DNA from: CAWFSE01 sp963697565
GTDB taxonomy: Bacteria > Actinomycetota > Actinomycetes > CAVWCF01
Direction: 5' to 3'
Length of the DNA stretch: 64,000 nt
Assembly: GCA_963697565.1 (NCBI GenBank)
Contig: CAVOOM010000003.1
Coordinates: 1-64,000 of the forward strand
The notes beneath the pieces were generated by a model, which was given only the letters and a program-made list of their open reading frames with translations, was not told the DNA's origin and did no database searches. Both the position numbers and the translations under genes were made by a program. This document shows positions 41,730-50,019 of the stretch, piece by piece; the stretch's first letter is position 1; every line of letters starts with the position of its first letter.

Positions 41730-42965
41730 ATGACCGAGACACCCGCCTTCGCCCCCCTTCCCCCGTCCCCCCCGCCGCCCGGCCCCCAGCCGAAGATCCC
41801 CCTGCGCCGCACCCGCGACAACCGCGTGGTGGCCGGCGTCTGCGGCGGCCTCGGCCGCGCGACCGGCGTCGACCCGGTGGTCTTCCGCGTCGTGGTGGCC
41901 ATCCTGGCCGTCTTCGGCGGCGCCGGGATCCTGCTCTACCTCGTCGCCTGGGCGCTGATCCCCGAGGAGGGCGTCCAGGAGTCCTGGCTGGAGCAGTTCA
42001 CCCGCCGCCACGGCACCGGGGTGGTCATCGCCCTCGGCGTGCTGGCGGCCCTCATCGTGCTGCCTGCGGTCCTCGGCATCGGCTTCGACGGTGGCTGGCC
42101 GTTCCGCGTCGACGGCGGGCTGCTGCTGCTGATCGCGGCGATCGCCGGCATCGTGTGGTTCACCCGGCGCACGAACACCACAGCGCAGCCGAACCAGCCC
42201 ATTCAGCCCGCCCAGCCGACGGCCGTCCTCCCGGTGGCCGGAGGGTACGGCGCGTACGGGCCGCCCCCGGCTCCGTCGTACGAGCCCCCGCTGCCTCCCC
42301 CGCCGCCGCTGCCGCCGCGCGAGCGCTCCTCGCTGGGCCTGATCACATTGAGCCTGGCGGTGCTCGTGGGCGGCGTGCTGCTCGCCCTCGACCTCACCCA
42401 GGCGTACGACGTCAGCACCGTGGTGCTGCTCGCGGCCCCGCTGGCCGTGCTGGGCCTCGGCCTCGTCGTCGGCGCGTGGGTCGGCCGGGCCCGCTGGCTG
42501 GTCTTCCTGGCCATCCCGCTCGCGCTTGTGACAGCAGCAGCCTCGACCCTGTCGGGCTGGCCGGGCGACTCGACAGTCCGCTCCGAGGCGGTCGTCTGGC
42601 AGATCTCCGAGGCGGCCGACCTGGGCCAGGCTTACCGCCTGGGCGCCGGGGAGGCCACCCTGGACCTCAGCGGGCTGGAGTCGGCCGACCTGGCCGGAGT
42701 GCGGGCCCCCGAACTCGACGTGGAGCTCGGCGCTGGCGACCTGACCGTGATCCTGCCGGACAACCTGACGGTGGCATGGACCGCGGAGGTGCGGCTCGGT
42801 GAGCTGCGGGTCACCGGACCCGGCGGCGTGACCCGCACCCAGAGCGGCTTCGGCCTGGACGACTCCGGCGGCTCCGGGTTCGCCGCCTCCGGCCCGACCC
42901 TCTCGCTGCAGGTGTCCGTGGGCCTTGGGCAGTTGACCATCCAGGCCGAGGAGGCCACCTCATGA
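41730..42965 (+). CDS. PspC-domain membrane protein with LiaF-like C-terminal region
   Basis: 411 residues. A Pro-rich start leads to the PspC domain (LRRTRDNRVVAGVCGGLGRA, then VVFRVVVAILAVFGGAGILL), two further helices, a Pro/Gln/Tyr-rich cytoplasmic linker (about 155-205), three to four helices, and a beta-rich extracytoplasmic end (LGAGEATLDLSGLESADLAG, LDVELGAGDLTVILPDNLTV) like the DUF2154/LiaF toastrack. It is divergent from the PspC kinase operon and is probably its sensor partner or target. ATG 41730 has GAAGG upstream. The stop overlaps the next gene by four bases. Confidence 0.87.
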   Translation: MTETPAFAPLPPSPPPPGPQPKIPLRRTRDNRVVAGVCGGLGRATGVDPVVFRVVVAILAVFGGAGILLYLVAWALIPEEGVQESWLEQFTRRHGTGVVIALGVLAALIVLPAVLGIGFDGGWPFRVDGGLLLLIAAIAGIVWFTRRTNTTAQPNQPIQPAQPTAVLPVAGGYGAYGPPPAPSYEPPLPPPPPLPPRERSSLGLITLSLAVLVGGVLLALDLTQAYDVSTVVLLAAPLAVLGLGLVVGAWVGRARWLVFLAIPLALVTAAASTLSGWPGDSTVRSEAVVWQISEAADLGQAYRLGAGEATLDLSGLESADLAGVRAPELDVELGAGDLTVILPDNLTVAWTAEVRLGELRVTGPGGVTRTQSGFGLDDSGGSGFAASGPTLSLQVSVGLGQLTIQAEEATS

Positions 42966-43174
42966 AGACCCATCGTTTCGACCCCACGTCCTTCGTGCTC
43001 GGGCTGGTCGTGCTCGCCGTGGCCGTGGCCTACCTGGTCGGCGCCCTCACCGACGTCACCATCAACAGCGCCTGGCTGCTGCCAGCCGGGCTGATCGGCC
43101 TCGGCGTGGCGGGTCTGCTCACCGGCGTGAGCCGCAGCGTGCGGGCCCGCGACGAGGTCGAGCCGCCGGCCTAA
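42962..43174 (+). CDS. Small two-helix membrane protein co-transcribed with the PspC gene
   Basis: 70 residues: a short basic start, helices FVLGLVVLAVAVAYLVGAL and LLPAGLIGLGVAGLLTGV, then an Arg/Glu-rich cytoplasmic tail. No motif. ATG 42962 overlaps the upstream stop (ATGA), so it is translated with the PspC-domain protein and is presumably part of the same envelope-stress response. Probably real, given codon bias and coupling. Confidence 0.75.
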   Translation: MKTHRFDPTSFVLGLVVLAVAVAYLVGALTDVTINSAWLLPAGLIGLGVAGLLTGVSRSVRARDEVEPPA

Positions 43175-43177
43175 GGC

Positions 43178-43645
43178 TCAGCCCTCGCTGAACAGCGTGA
43201 CCGCCTCGCGGTGCAGGTCGCCCGCGGTGAACACCACGGGCAGCACACACGCCCGCAGCGCGTCGTCGGTCAGCGCGTCGTACGGAGTGGAGTAGGCGAA
43301 GTTGAGGTTGACCAGGCCGTCGTCGCGGACGTAGGCCGACAGGGCGCCGAAGCGGTAGCGGTTGGCCGCCGTCGCGACCCAGCGGAACAGCGCCGGGTCG
43401 ATCCGCAGGGCGGTGGCGGGCGTCGAGAACACCTCGATGACCCGCCCGCCCTGCGAGTCGCGCAGGAAGAGGTACGACCGGACCTGCTCGTGCACGGCGA
43501 ACAGGTCGCCGTCCTCGTCGACCTCGAGGTCGACGAACTCCTCCAGCGCGCGGCGCAGCCGGACCACGTCCATCGAGGCGCCCTGCTGGGCCTCCTCCGG
43601 GCTGACCCCGGCGCCGGGCTCGAACTCGCCACCGTCGAATTCCAT
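43178..43645 (-). CDS. YbjN-like (T3SS-chaperone fold) hypothetical protein
   Basis: 155 residues, cytosolic, acidic. After a Glu/Gly-rich start the sequence alternates helices and strands (LEEFVDLEVDEDGDLFAVHE, VIEVFSTPATALRIDPALFR, GALSAYVRDDGLVNLNFAYS), the layout of YbjN/sensory-regulator proteins with a type III chaperone-like fold. I make this assignment from general pattern only. No catalytic residues stand out. It is convergent with the small PspC-linked gene, only three bases apart, and is followed upstream by the P1 peptidase gene on the same strand. Confidence 0.65.
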   Translation of the reverse strand: MEFDGGEFEPGAGVSPEEAQQGASMDVVRLRRALEEFVDLEVDEDGDLFAVHEQVRSYLFLRDSQGGRVIEVFSTPATALRIDPALFRWVATAANRYRFGALSAYVRDDGLVNLNFAYSTPYDALTDDALRACVLPVVFTAGDLHREAVTLFSEG

Positions 43646-43654
43646 GGCGCGAAC

Positions 43655-44773
43655 CTACCCGCCGGGCTGGCCCCGGCCGTGGGCGCGCAGGATGTCGCGC
43701 ACCCGGTCGACCGGCAGGGCCGCGATCGAGCGCCCCGAACGCCCGGTGGTGTCCTCAGCCGCCAGCAGGCAGGCCAGCACCGACTCCTCCGCGGCATCAA
43801 CCACGGCCTCGAAGTACGGGTCCAGCGCGCGCCCCTGCAAGGGGCTCTGAGCAGGAGCGGCGCCCCGCTCGGCTCGCAGTCCGGTCGCCAGCGCGAGGAA
43901 CAGCTCGCCCGAGGAGTGGTGGGCGGTGGAGCCGGCCCGCGCGAGGCCGAGGCCGACGCGGCGGGCCAGCCGCTCGCAGGCCGGCGCGTCGAGCGGCGCG
44001 TCGGTCACCACGACGCCGAGGCAGGAGCCGGCGGGCGGCGGCTCCACGTGGGCGGGGCGTCCGAGGGCGCGGCCCACCGCGACGCCGTCGAAGGTGAGCC
44101 GGTCCCACTGGCCGAAGTTGCACAGCAGCAGGACCCCGACCACATGCCCGTCGGGCAGGACCCGAGACGACGTGCCGACGCCGCCCTTCCAGCCGAGGCA
44201 GACCATCCCGGTGCCCGCGCCCACGGCTCCCTGCGCGGGCGGCGCCGGCGAGCCGGCCGAGGCGCGGGCCGCGGCCCAGGCGGCCGCCACGTGCTGGGTG
44301 CGAATGCGGCTGGCGCGGGGGTCGCTGAGCCAGGAGTCGTCGCACTCGCCGACCGCCGGGATCACCACGTCGTCGACGCCGATCGCCGGCTGCTCGGCCA
44401 TCAGCAGCCGGCAGGCCGCGTCGTACACCCGGCCCACCTGCATGGTCGAGGTCAAGAACACGGGGGTCTCGATGAGGCCCCACTCCTCGATCTGCGAGCG
44501 GCCGGTGAGCTCGCCGGCGCCGTTGAGCACCGAGACCCCGGCCGGGATCGGCCGGGCCCACGCGTCGCCCCCGGGGTCGAGCACGGTCACTCCCGTGCGC
44601 ACCACGCCGGCTCCGCCCGGGGGGTCCGGCTCGTCGCGGATCACCGTGGCGTGGCCGAGGCCGATGCCGGGGACGTCGAGGACCGAGTTGGTCGGGCCGG
44701 CCGGCAGCACGCCGATCCCGATCCCGAGGTCGGCGAGGCTGGCTGCAGGTCGCACCCCGTGATCCTCGCTCAA
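43655..44773 (-). CDS. P1 family self-processing aminopeptidase (DmpA/BapA type)
   Basis: 372 residues. Ntn-like hydrolases of family P1 (L-aminopeptidase/D-esterase) cleave their own chain before a Ser to make alpha and beta subunits. The expected site is in LGWKGGVGTSSRVLPDG: cleavage at Gly-Thr/Ser exposes the nucleophile. Other family marks: VLDVPGIGLGHATVIRDEPD, VVRTGVTVLDPGG, GAVGAGTGMVC and ARAGSTAHHSSGELFLALAT. Some act on beta-alanyl or D-amino-acid peptides; specificity is unknown here. The start is a TTG at 44773, with AGGG upstream, just after the DinB stop. Confidence 0.87.
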   Translation of the reverse strand: MSEDHGVRPAASLADLGIGIGVLPAGPTNSVLDVPGIGLGHATVIRDEPDPPGGAGVVRTGVTVLDPGGDAWARPIPAGVSVLNGAGELTGRSQIEEWGLIETPVFLTSTMQVGRVYDAACRLLMAEQPAIGVDDVVIPAVGECDDSWLSDPRASRIRTQHVAAAWAAARASAGSPAPPAQGAVGAGTGMVCLGWKGGVGTSSRVLPDGHVVGVLLLCNFGQWDRLTFDGVAVGRALGRPAHVEPPPAGSCLGVVVTDAPLDAPACERLARRVGLGLARAGSTAHHSSGELFLALATGLRAERGAAPAQSPLQGRALDPYFEAVVDAAEESVLACLLAAEDTTGRSGRSIAALPVDRVRDILRAHGRGQPGG

Positions 44774-44774
44774 G

Positions 44775-45299
44775 TCAGCCCTTCGCCCCGACGTCCCACG
44801 CGTGGTGCTCGACGTCGTGCAGCAGGTAGCGCGCGAACGAGGCGACCGTGAACGAGGCGCCGTCGCTGCGCCGGCCGGTCCGCGCCCACTCCTCGGGGGC
44901 GACCGCGTCGAACGCCTCGGCCAACGACTCCAGCGCGTCGGCGACCTGGGGCGCGACGTCAGCCGCGTGCTGCAGGTCGTAGCGCTCGGCGACGGCGGTG
45001 GCGTCCTGGTCCCAGTTGGCGAATATCGGGTCCTCCTCGGCCAGCATCAGGCGCAGGCGGGCCTCGAAGAGGAGTCCGACGTCGCGCACGTGGCAGGCGT
45101 ACTCCGTCGCCGACCACACGTCCGGGGTGGGGCGCAGCTCGGCATCCGGACGGGCCAGCGCCTGCCGCCAGATCGGCTCCTGCGCGCGCAGCCGTCCGGC
45201 GACGCTCAGCGGGTCGACGGCCAAGGCGTCGTACCCGCACTCCGGGCAGGGCCGGTCCAGCACCCAGGTCCAGTCCTTGGTGTCCGGCTCCATCGCCAT
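44775..45299 (-). CDS. DinB-family protein with N-terminal CPEC zinc motif
   Basis: 174 residues. A short start, WVLDRPCPECGYDALAVDP, has a CxxC pair; the four-helix DinB/maleylpyruvate-isomerase-like fold follows, with three probable metal His in TEYACHVRDVGLLFEARL and RYLLHDVEHHAWDVG. DinB-fold actinomycete enzymes often use mycothiol. Whether this one does is unknown, and the mycothiol link is family-level only. ATG 45299 follows GGAGG. It is between rocD and the P1 peptidase in the same orientation, with a two-base gap to the latter. Confidence 0.8.
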   Translation of the reverse strand: MAMEPDTKDWTWVLDRPCPECGYDALAVDPLSVAGRLRAQEPIWRQALARPDAELRPTPDVWSATEYACHVRDVGLLFEARLRLMLAEEDPIFANWDQDATAVAERYDLQHAADVAPQVADALESLAEAFDAVAPEEWARTGRRSDGASFTVASFARYLLHDVEHHAWDVGAKG

Positions 45300-45344
45300 C
45301 GGGCCTCCACTTGCGGTCGCGGTGCGCGCTCGGGTCAGTTCAGG

Positions 45345-46542
45345 TCAGGTCAGGACGTCGATGATGGTGGCCAGGGCGTGGTCGAGATCCGCCTCGGACA
45401 CCACGAGCGGGGGGGCGAAGCGGATCGCCCACGTGTGGGTGTCCTTGGCCAGGATCCCCCGCGCGAGCAGCTCCAGGCTGACCTCGCGGCCGGTGCGGCC
45501 GGTGCCGTCCAGCTCGATCGCCCACCACAGCCCGCTGCCGCGGATCTCCTTGACGCCCGGCAGCGCGGCGCCGCGCAGGGTGGACAGCGCGTGCTCGCCC
45601 AACCGGCGCGACCGCTCCTGCAGCGTGCCCTCCTCGAGCAGCTCGACGACCGCGATGCCGATCGCCGCCGCGAGGGGGTTGCCGCCGAACGTGCTGCCGT
45701 GCTGGCCCGGCTGGATGACGTCGAGCACATCCCAGTCGGCGGTCACGGCCGACACCGGCAGGATCCCGCCGCCCAGCGCCTTGCCCAGGATCCTGACGTC
45801 GGGCTGCACGTCGACCAGGTCGCAGGCGAACGTCGCTCCGGCGCGGCCCAGGCCGGACTGGACCTCGTCGGCGACGAACAGCACGCTCACGCGCCGCGCA
45901 CAGAGCGCGGGCGGCCTGCAGGAACCCGGTCGGCGGCAGCACGACCCCCGCCTCGCCTTGGATCGGCTCCACGAGGAAGGCGACCGTCCGCTCGGTGATC
46001 GCGGCCGCCAGGGCGTCGATGTCGCCGTAGGGGACGCTGACGAATCCGGGCGTGTAGGGGCCGTAGTGATCGTGCGCGAGGGAGTCGTCGGAGAACGAGA
46101 CGATCGTGATGGTCCGGCCGTGGAAGTTGCTGGAGCAGACGATGATCTCGGCCTGGTCCGGCGCGACGCCCTTGCGCTCGTACCCCCACTTGCGGGCGAC
46201 CTTGATGGCGGTCTCGACGGCCTCGGCGCCGGTGTTCATCGGCAGCACGGCGTCGTGCCGCGACAGCCGGGCGAGGTCGGCGCAGAAGCGGCCGAGCTGG
46301 TCGTTGTGGAACGCCCGGCTGGTCAGCGTGACCCGGTGGAGCTGCGCCTCGGCGGCCTTGATCAGGGCCGGGTGGCGGTGGCCGAAGTTCAGCGCCGAGT
46401 ACGCCGACAGCATGTCGAGGTAGCGCCGCCCCTCGACATCGGTGACCCAGGACCCCTCGCCGGAGGCGATCACGACCGGCAGCGGGTGGTAGTTGTGGGC
46501 GCAGTGCTCGTGCTCGAAGGCGATCGCCTCGTCGGTGGTCAC
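45345..46542 (-). CDS. rocD: Ornithine--oxo-acid aminotransferase, one frameshift
   Basis: PLP enzyme converting ornithine and 2-oxoglutarate to glutamate semialdehyde and glutamate, for arginine breakdown and proline synthesis. Motifs: ALNFGHRHPALIKAAEAQL, VLPMNTGAEAVETAIKVARK, SSNFHGRTITIVSFSDD, VEPIQGEAGVVLPP, then after a frame change near 45890 VLFVADEVQSGLGRAG and the PLP-binding Lys in RILGKALGGGILPVSA. Removing one base restores ALCAAREVLFVADE. GTG 46542 follows AGGAGG. About 398 codons. Confidence 0.92.
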
Positions 46543-46591
46543 CAAGCCTCCTGACTTCGTCGCGGTGCTCGGCTGCGGCTCGGGGTCGGGC

Positions 46592-48156
46592 TCACTCCCA
46601 CTCGATCGTCCCAGGCGGCTTGCTCGTCACGTCCAGCACCACGCGGTTGACCTCGCGCACCTCGTTGGTGATCCGCGTGGAGATCCGCGCCAGCAGGTCG
46701 TACGGAAGCCGCGACCAGTCGGCCGTCATCGCGTCCTCGCTCGACACCGGGCGGAGCACGATCGGGTGGCCGTACGTGCGCCCGTCGCCCTGCACCCCCA
46801 CCGAGCGCACGTCGGCGAGCAGCACGACCGGGAGCTGCCAGATGTCGCGGTCCACCCCGGCGGCGGCGGTCTCCTCGCGGACGATGAGGTCCGCGGCGCG
46901 CAGGACCTCCAGCCGCTCGAGGTCGACGGCGCCGACGATCCGGATCGCGAGGCCCGGCCCGGGGAACGGGTGGCGCCACACCATCTCGGCCGGCAGGCCG
47001 AGCTCTTCGCCGACCGCCCGGACCTCGTCCTTGAACAGCGTGCGCAGCGGCTCGACGAGGGCGAACTGCAGGTCGTCGGGCAGGCCGCCCACGTTGTGGT
47101 GGCTCTTGATGTTGGCGGCGCCGGCGCCGCCTCCGGACTCCACCACGTCGGGGTAGAGCGTGCCCTGCACCAGGAACTCGACCTGCTCGCCGTGGGCGCC
47201 CGCCTCGGCCACGACCTCCCGGGCCGCCGCCTCGAAGACCCGGATGAACTCCCGCCCGATGATCTTGCGCTTCTGCTCGGGGTCGCTGACCCCGGCGAGC
47301 GCGTCGAGGAAGCGCTGCTGGGCGTCGACGACCTTCAGCCGGATGCCGGTGGCCGCGACGTAGTCGCGCTCGACCTGCTCGGCCTCCCCCGCCCGCAGCA
47401 GGCCGTGGTCGACGAAGACGCAGGTGAGCTGGTCGCCGACCGCGCGGTGGACGAGCGCCGCCGCGACGGCGGAGTCGACGCCGCCCGACAGCCCGCAGAT
47501 CACGTCCTTGTCGCCGACCTGATCGCGGATCCGCTCCACCTGCTCGTCGATGACCCCCGCCGTCGTCCAGGACGCGTCGCAGCCGGCGATCTCGTGCAGG
47601 AACCGCTCCAGGGTGGCCTGCCCCTGGGGGGTGTGCATGACCTCGGGGTGGTACTGCACGCCGGCCAGCGACCGGGAGAGGTCCTCGAACGCCGCGACGG
47701 AGGCGCCGGCCGAGGATGCGAGCACGGTGAACCCCTCGGGGGCGCGGGCGACCGAGTCGCCGTGCGACATCCAGACCGACTGCTCCGCGGGCTGCCCGGC
47801 GAGCAGCGCGCCCGGCTGGGTCACCGTCAACGTGGTGCCGCCGAACTCCGACAGCCCGGTGCGGGCGACCTCGCCGCCGAGGGCCGCCGCCATGGCCTGG
47901 AATCCGTAGCAGATGCCGAAGACCGGCACCCCCGCCTCGAACAGGGCGGGGTCGACCTGGGGGCGCCCTCGGCGTACACGCTGCTCGGGCCGCCCGAGAG
48001 CACGATCGCCTTGGGCTTCTTGGCGAGCAGGTCGGCGACCGGCATCGAGGAGGGGACGATTTCGCTGTAGACGCGGGCCTCGCGCACCCGGCGCGCGATC
48101 AGCTGGGCGTACTGCGCCCCGAAGTCGACGACAAGGACGAGATCGCGGTCGCTCAC
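46592..48156 (-). CDS. guaA: GMP synthase (glutamine-hydrolysing), one frameshift
   Basis: Converts XMP to GMP. The N-terminal class I amidotransferase has VVDFGAQYAQLIARRVREAR, then after a frame change near 47955 VFGICYGFQAMAAALGGEVA with the catalytic Cys and GVQYHPEVMHT with the His-Glu pair. The synthetase domain has the PP-loop VICGLSGGVDSAVAAALVHR, and the dimerisation domain runs from LVQGTLYPDVVESGG to the terminus KPPGTIEWE. About 521 codons. It is monocistronic or follows nothing on its strand for 156 bases; two strong hairpins precede it. Confidence 0.95.
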
Positions 48157-48197
48157 GGCCGCGAGCCTACTGCCGCGCAGCGGCCGGGCAGGAAGGT

Positions 48198-48234
48198 GGC
48201 GGCCCCCCGTGCGTGGGTGGGGAGGGGGGCCGCC
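48198..48234 (-). terminator. GC-rich hairpin downstream of the GMC oxidoreductase gene (distal)
   Basis: Perfect 11-bp arms ggcggcccccc (48198-48208) and ggggggccgcc (48224-48234) with a 15-nt loop, between the GMC stop and guaA start. It is the second of two hairpins in the 156-bp gap, which contains nothing else recognisable. Actinomycete terminators often lack U-runs, as here. Confidence 0.65.
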
Positions 48235-48257
48235 GACACCAGTAGGCGGCCTTCACC

Positions 48258-48283
48258 CGGGCCCGGCAACTCGGCCGGGCCCG
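48258..48283 (-). terminator. GC-rich hairpin downstream of the GMC oxidoreductase gene (proximal)
   Basis: Perfect 10-bp arms cgggcccggc (48258-48267) and gccgggcccg (48274-48283) with a 6-nt loop, 30 bases after the stop at 48313. It is the likely main terminator of the glpD-aldehyde dehydrogenase-GMC operon and insulates guaA. Confidence 0.7.
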
Positions 48284-48312
48284 AATCGCGCCAACCCCGC
48301 GAGCTCCCCCGG

Positions 48313-50019
48313 CTAGCTCACCGGGTGCAGCCGCAGGGCGCCCGAGGCGTGCTCGGGCACCTGGGGGCGAACCGGCGCCACCGGCTCGACCCGGCGGTAC
48401 GGCTCGCCCAGGGCCGGGCGGGCATCCGGCTCGCCCTTGTTGGGCCACATCGCCACCGCCCGCTCGGCCTGCGCGGTGATCGTGAGCGACGGGTTGACGC
48501 CGAGGTTGGCGCTGATCGTCGAGCCGTCGATGATGTGCAGCCCCTCGTGCCCGAAGGCCCGGTGGTACGCGTCGACGACCCCGGTCTCAGGCGAATCCCC
48601 GATCACGCAGCCGCCGATGAAGTGGGCGGTCATCGGCGCGTTGAAGACCTCGCCGAGGTTGCCCATCGGGCGGCCGTCGACGTACTCGGCCAGATGCCGG
48701 ACGGCGGCGTTGCCGGCGGGGATCCAGGTCGGGTTCGGCTCGCCGCTCTGGGCCGTGGTGAGCCTCCAGCCGCCGAACCGGCCCCGGCGCGCCCCAACCA
48801 CGATCGAGTTGTCGACGGTCTGCATGACGAGGGCGATGACGCCGCGCTGCGACCACTTGCGCACGTTGAGCGTCGCGGCGGCCTCGCGGGGGTTGCGGAC
48901 GACGGCGCGCAGCCAGGTGCGCAGCCGCGGCACGCCCGGCTCCTCGTCGGTCAGCACCGTGCCGAGCAGCCCCATCGCGTTGCTCCCGTGGCCGTACCGG
49001 CACGGCTCGATGTGGGTGTGCGACTCAGGGAAGAACGACGAGGTGATCGCCACGCCTTTGGAGTAGTCGGGGTCGGTCCCGTGGGCCACCGCGCCCAGCA
49101 GCGACTCGGAGTTGGTGCGCGACTTGTGGCCGAGCCGGGCCGACAGCGCCGGCAGCCAGCCCTCGCCGCGCATGCGGTGCAGCAGCTTCTGGGTGCCGTA
49201 CGTGCCGGCCGACACGATCACGTGGTCGGCGGTGAGGACCCGGGGGTCCCTGGCCGCCCAGGCGCCGGTGCGCTCGTAGGCGACGGCGTACCCCCCCGCG
49301 GCGCGCGGCCCGATCCGGGTGACGGTGGCCTCGGGGATGACCTGCGCGCCGGCCGCCTCGGCGAGGCCGAGGTAGTTCTTCGGCAAGGTGTTCTTCGCGT
49401 TGTGGCGGCAGCCCGTCATGCACTCGCCGCACTCGGTGCAGCCGTGGCGGGCCGGGCCGGCGCCGCCGAAGTACGGGTCGGCGCTCTCCACCCCGGGGCC
49501 CGCCCCGAAGTGCACGCCGACCGGGGTCAGCTTGAAGGTGTCCTCGACGCCCATCTCCTTGGCGACGGCGTACATCGCGTCGTCGGCCGGGGTCATCGTG
49601 GGGTTCTCGACGACGCCGAGCATCCGCTGGGCCTGGTCGTAGTACGGGGCCAGCTCGGCCTCCCAGTCGGCGATGCCCGCCCACTGGGGGTCCTCGAAGA
49701 ACGGCTTCGGCGGCACGTACAGCGTGTTGGCGTAGACGAGCGAGCCGCCCCCCACGCCGGCGCCGGCCAGCACCACCACGTCGGGCAGCACGTGGATGCG
49801 CTGGATGCCCTTGAGGCCGAGCTTCGGCGCCCACAGGTAGTCGCGGGCCCGCCAGGAGGTCTTGGCGAAGTCCTCGTCGGCGAAGCGGCGGCCGGCCTCG
49901 AGCACCGCGACGCGGTAGCCCTTCTCGGTCAGCCGCAGGGCCGACACCGACCCGCCGAACCCCGAGCCCACCACGATGACGTCGTAGTGCTCGATGCGTG
50001 CGTTTGCGCTGGTGCTCAT
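48313..50019 (-). CDS. GMC-type FAD oxidoreductase (cholesterol oxidase ChoD-like)
   Basis: 568 intact residues. FAD-binding start YDVIVVGSGFGGSVSALRLT and EAGRRFADEDF, then VVVLAGAGVGGGSLVYANTL. A Cys-rich element HGCTECGECMTGCRHNAKNT (C-x2-C-x2-C-x3-C) is typical of the ChoD-like branch. The C-terminal substrate-site region has MTAHFIGGCVIGDSPETGVV and LHIIDGSTISANLGVNPSLT. No signal peptide. Oxidises an alcohol, substrate unknown; sterol is only one family precedent. ATG 50019 overlaps the dehydrogenase stop (ATGA), so the two are made together, suggesting successive alcohol and aldehyde oxidation. Confidence 0.87.
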   Translation of the reverse strand: MSTSANARIEHYDVIVVGSGFGGSVSALRLTEKGYRVAVLEAGRRFADEDFAKTSWRARDYLWAPKLGLKGIQRIHVLPDVVVLAGAGVGGGSLVYANTLYVPPKPFFEDPQWAGIADWEAELAPYYDQAQRMLGVVENPTMTPADDAMYAVAKEMGVEDTFKLTPVGVHFGAGPGVESADPYFGGAGPARHGCTECGECMTGCRHNAKNTLPKNYLGLAEAAGAQVIPEATVTRIGPRAAGGYAVAYERTGAWAARDPRVLTADHVIVSAGTYGTQKLLHRMRGEGWLPALSARLGHKSRTNSESLLGAVAHGTDPDYSKGVAITSSFFPESHTHIEPCRYGHGSNAMGLLGTVLTDEEPGVPRLRTWLRAVVRNPREAAATLNVRKWSQRGVIALVMQTVDNSIVVGARRGRFGGWRLTTAQSGEPNPTWIPAGNAAVRHLAEYVDGRPMGNLGEVFNAPMTAHFIGGCVIGDSPETGVVDAYHRAFGHEGLHIIDGSTISANLGVNPSLTITAQAERAVAMWPNKGEPDARPALGEPYRRVEPVAPVRPQVPEHASGALRLHPVS

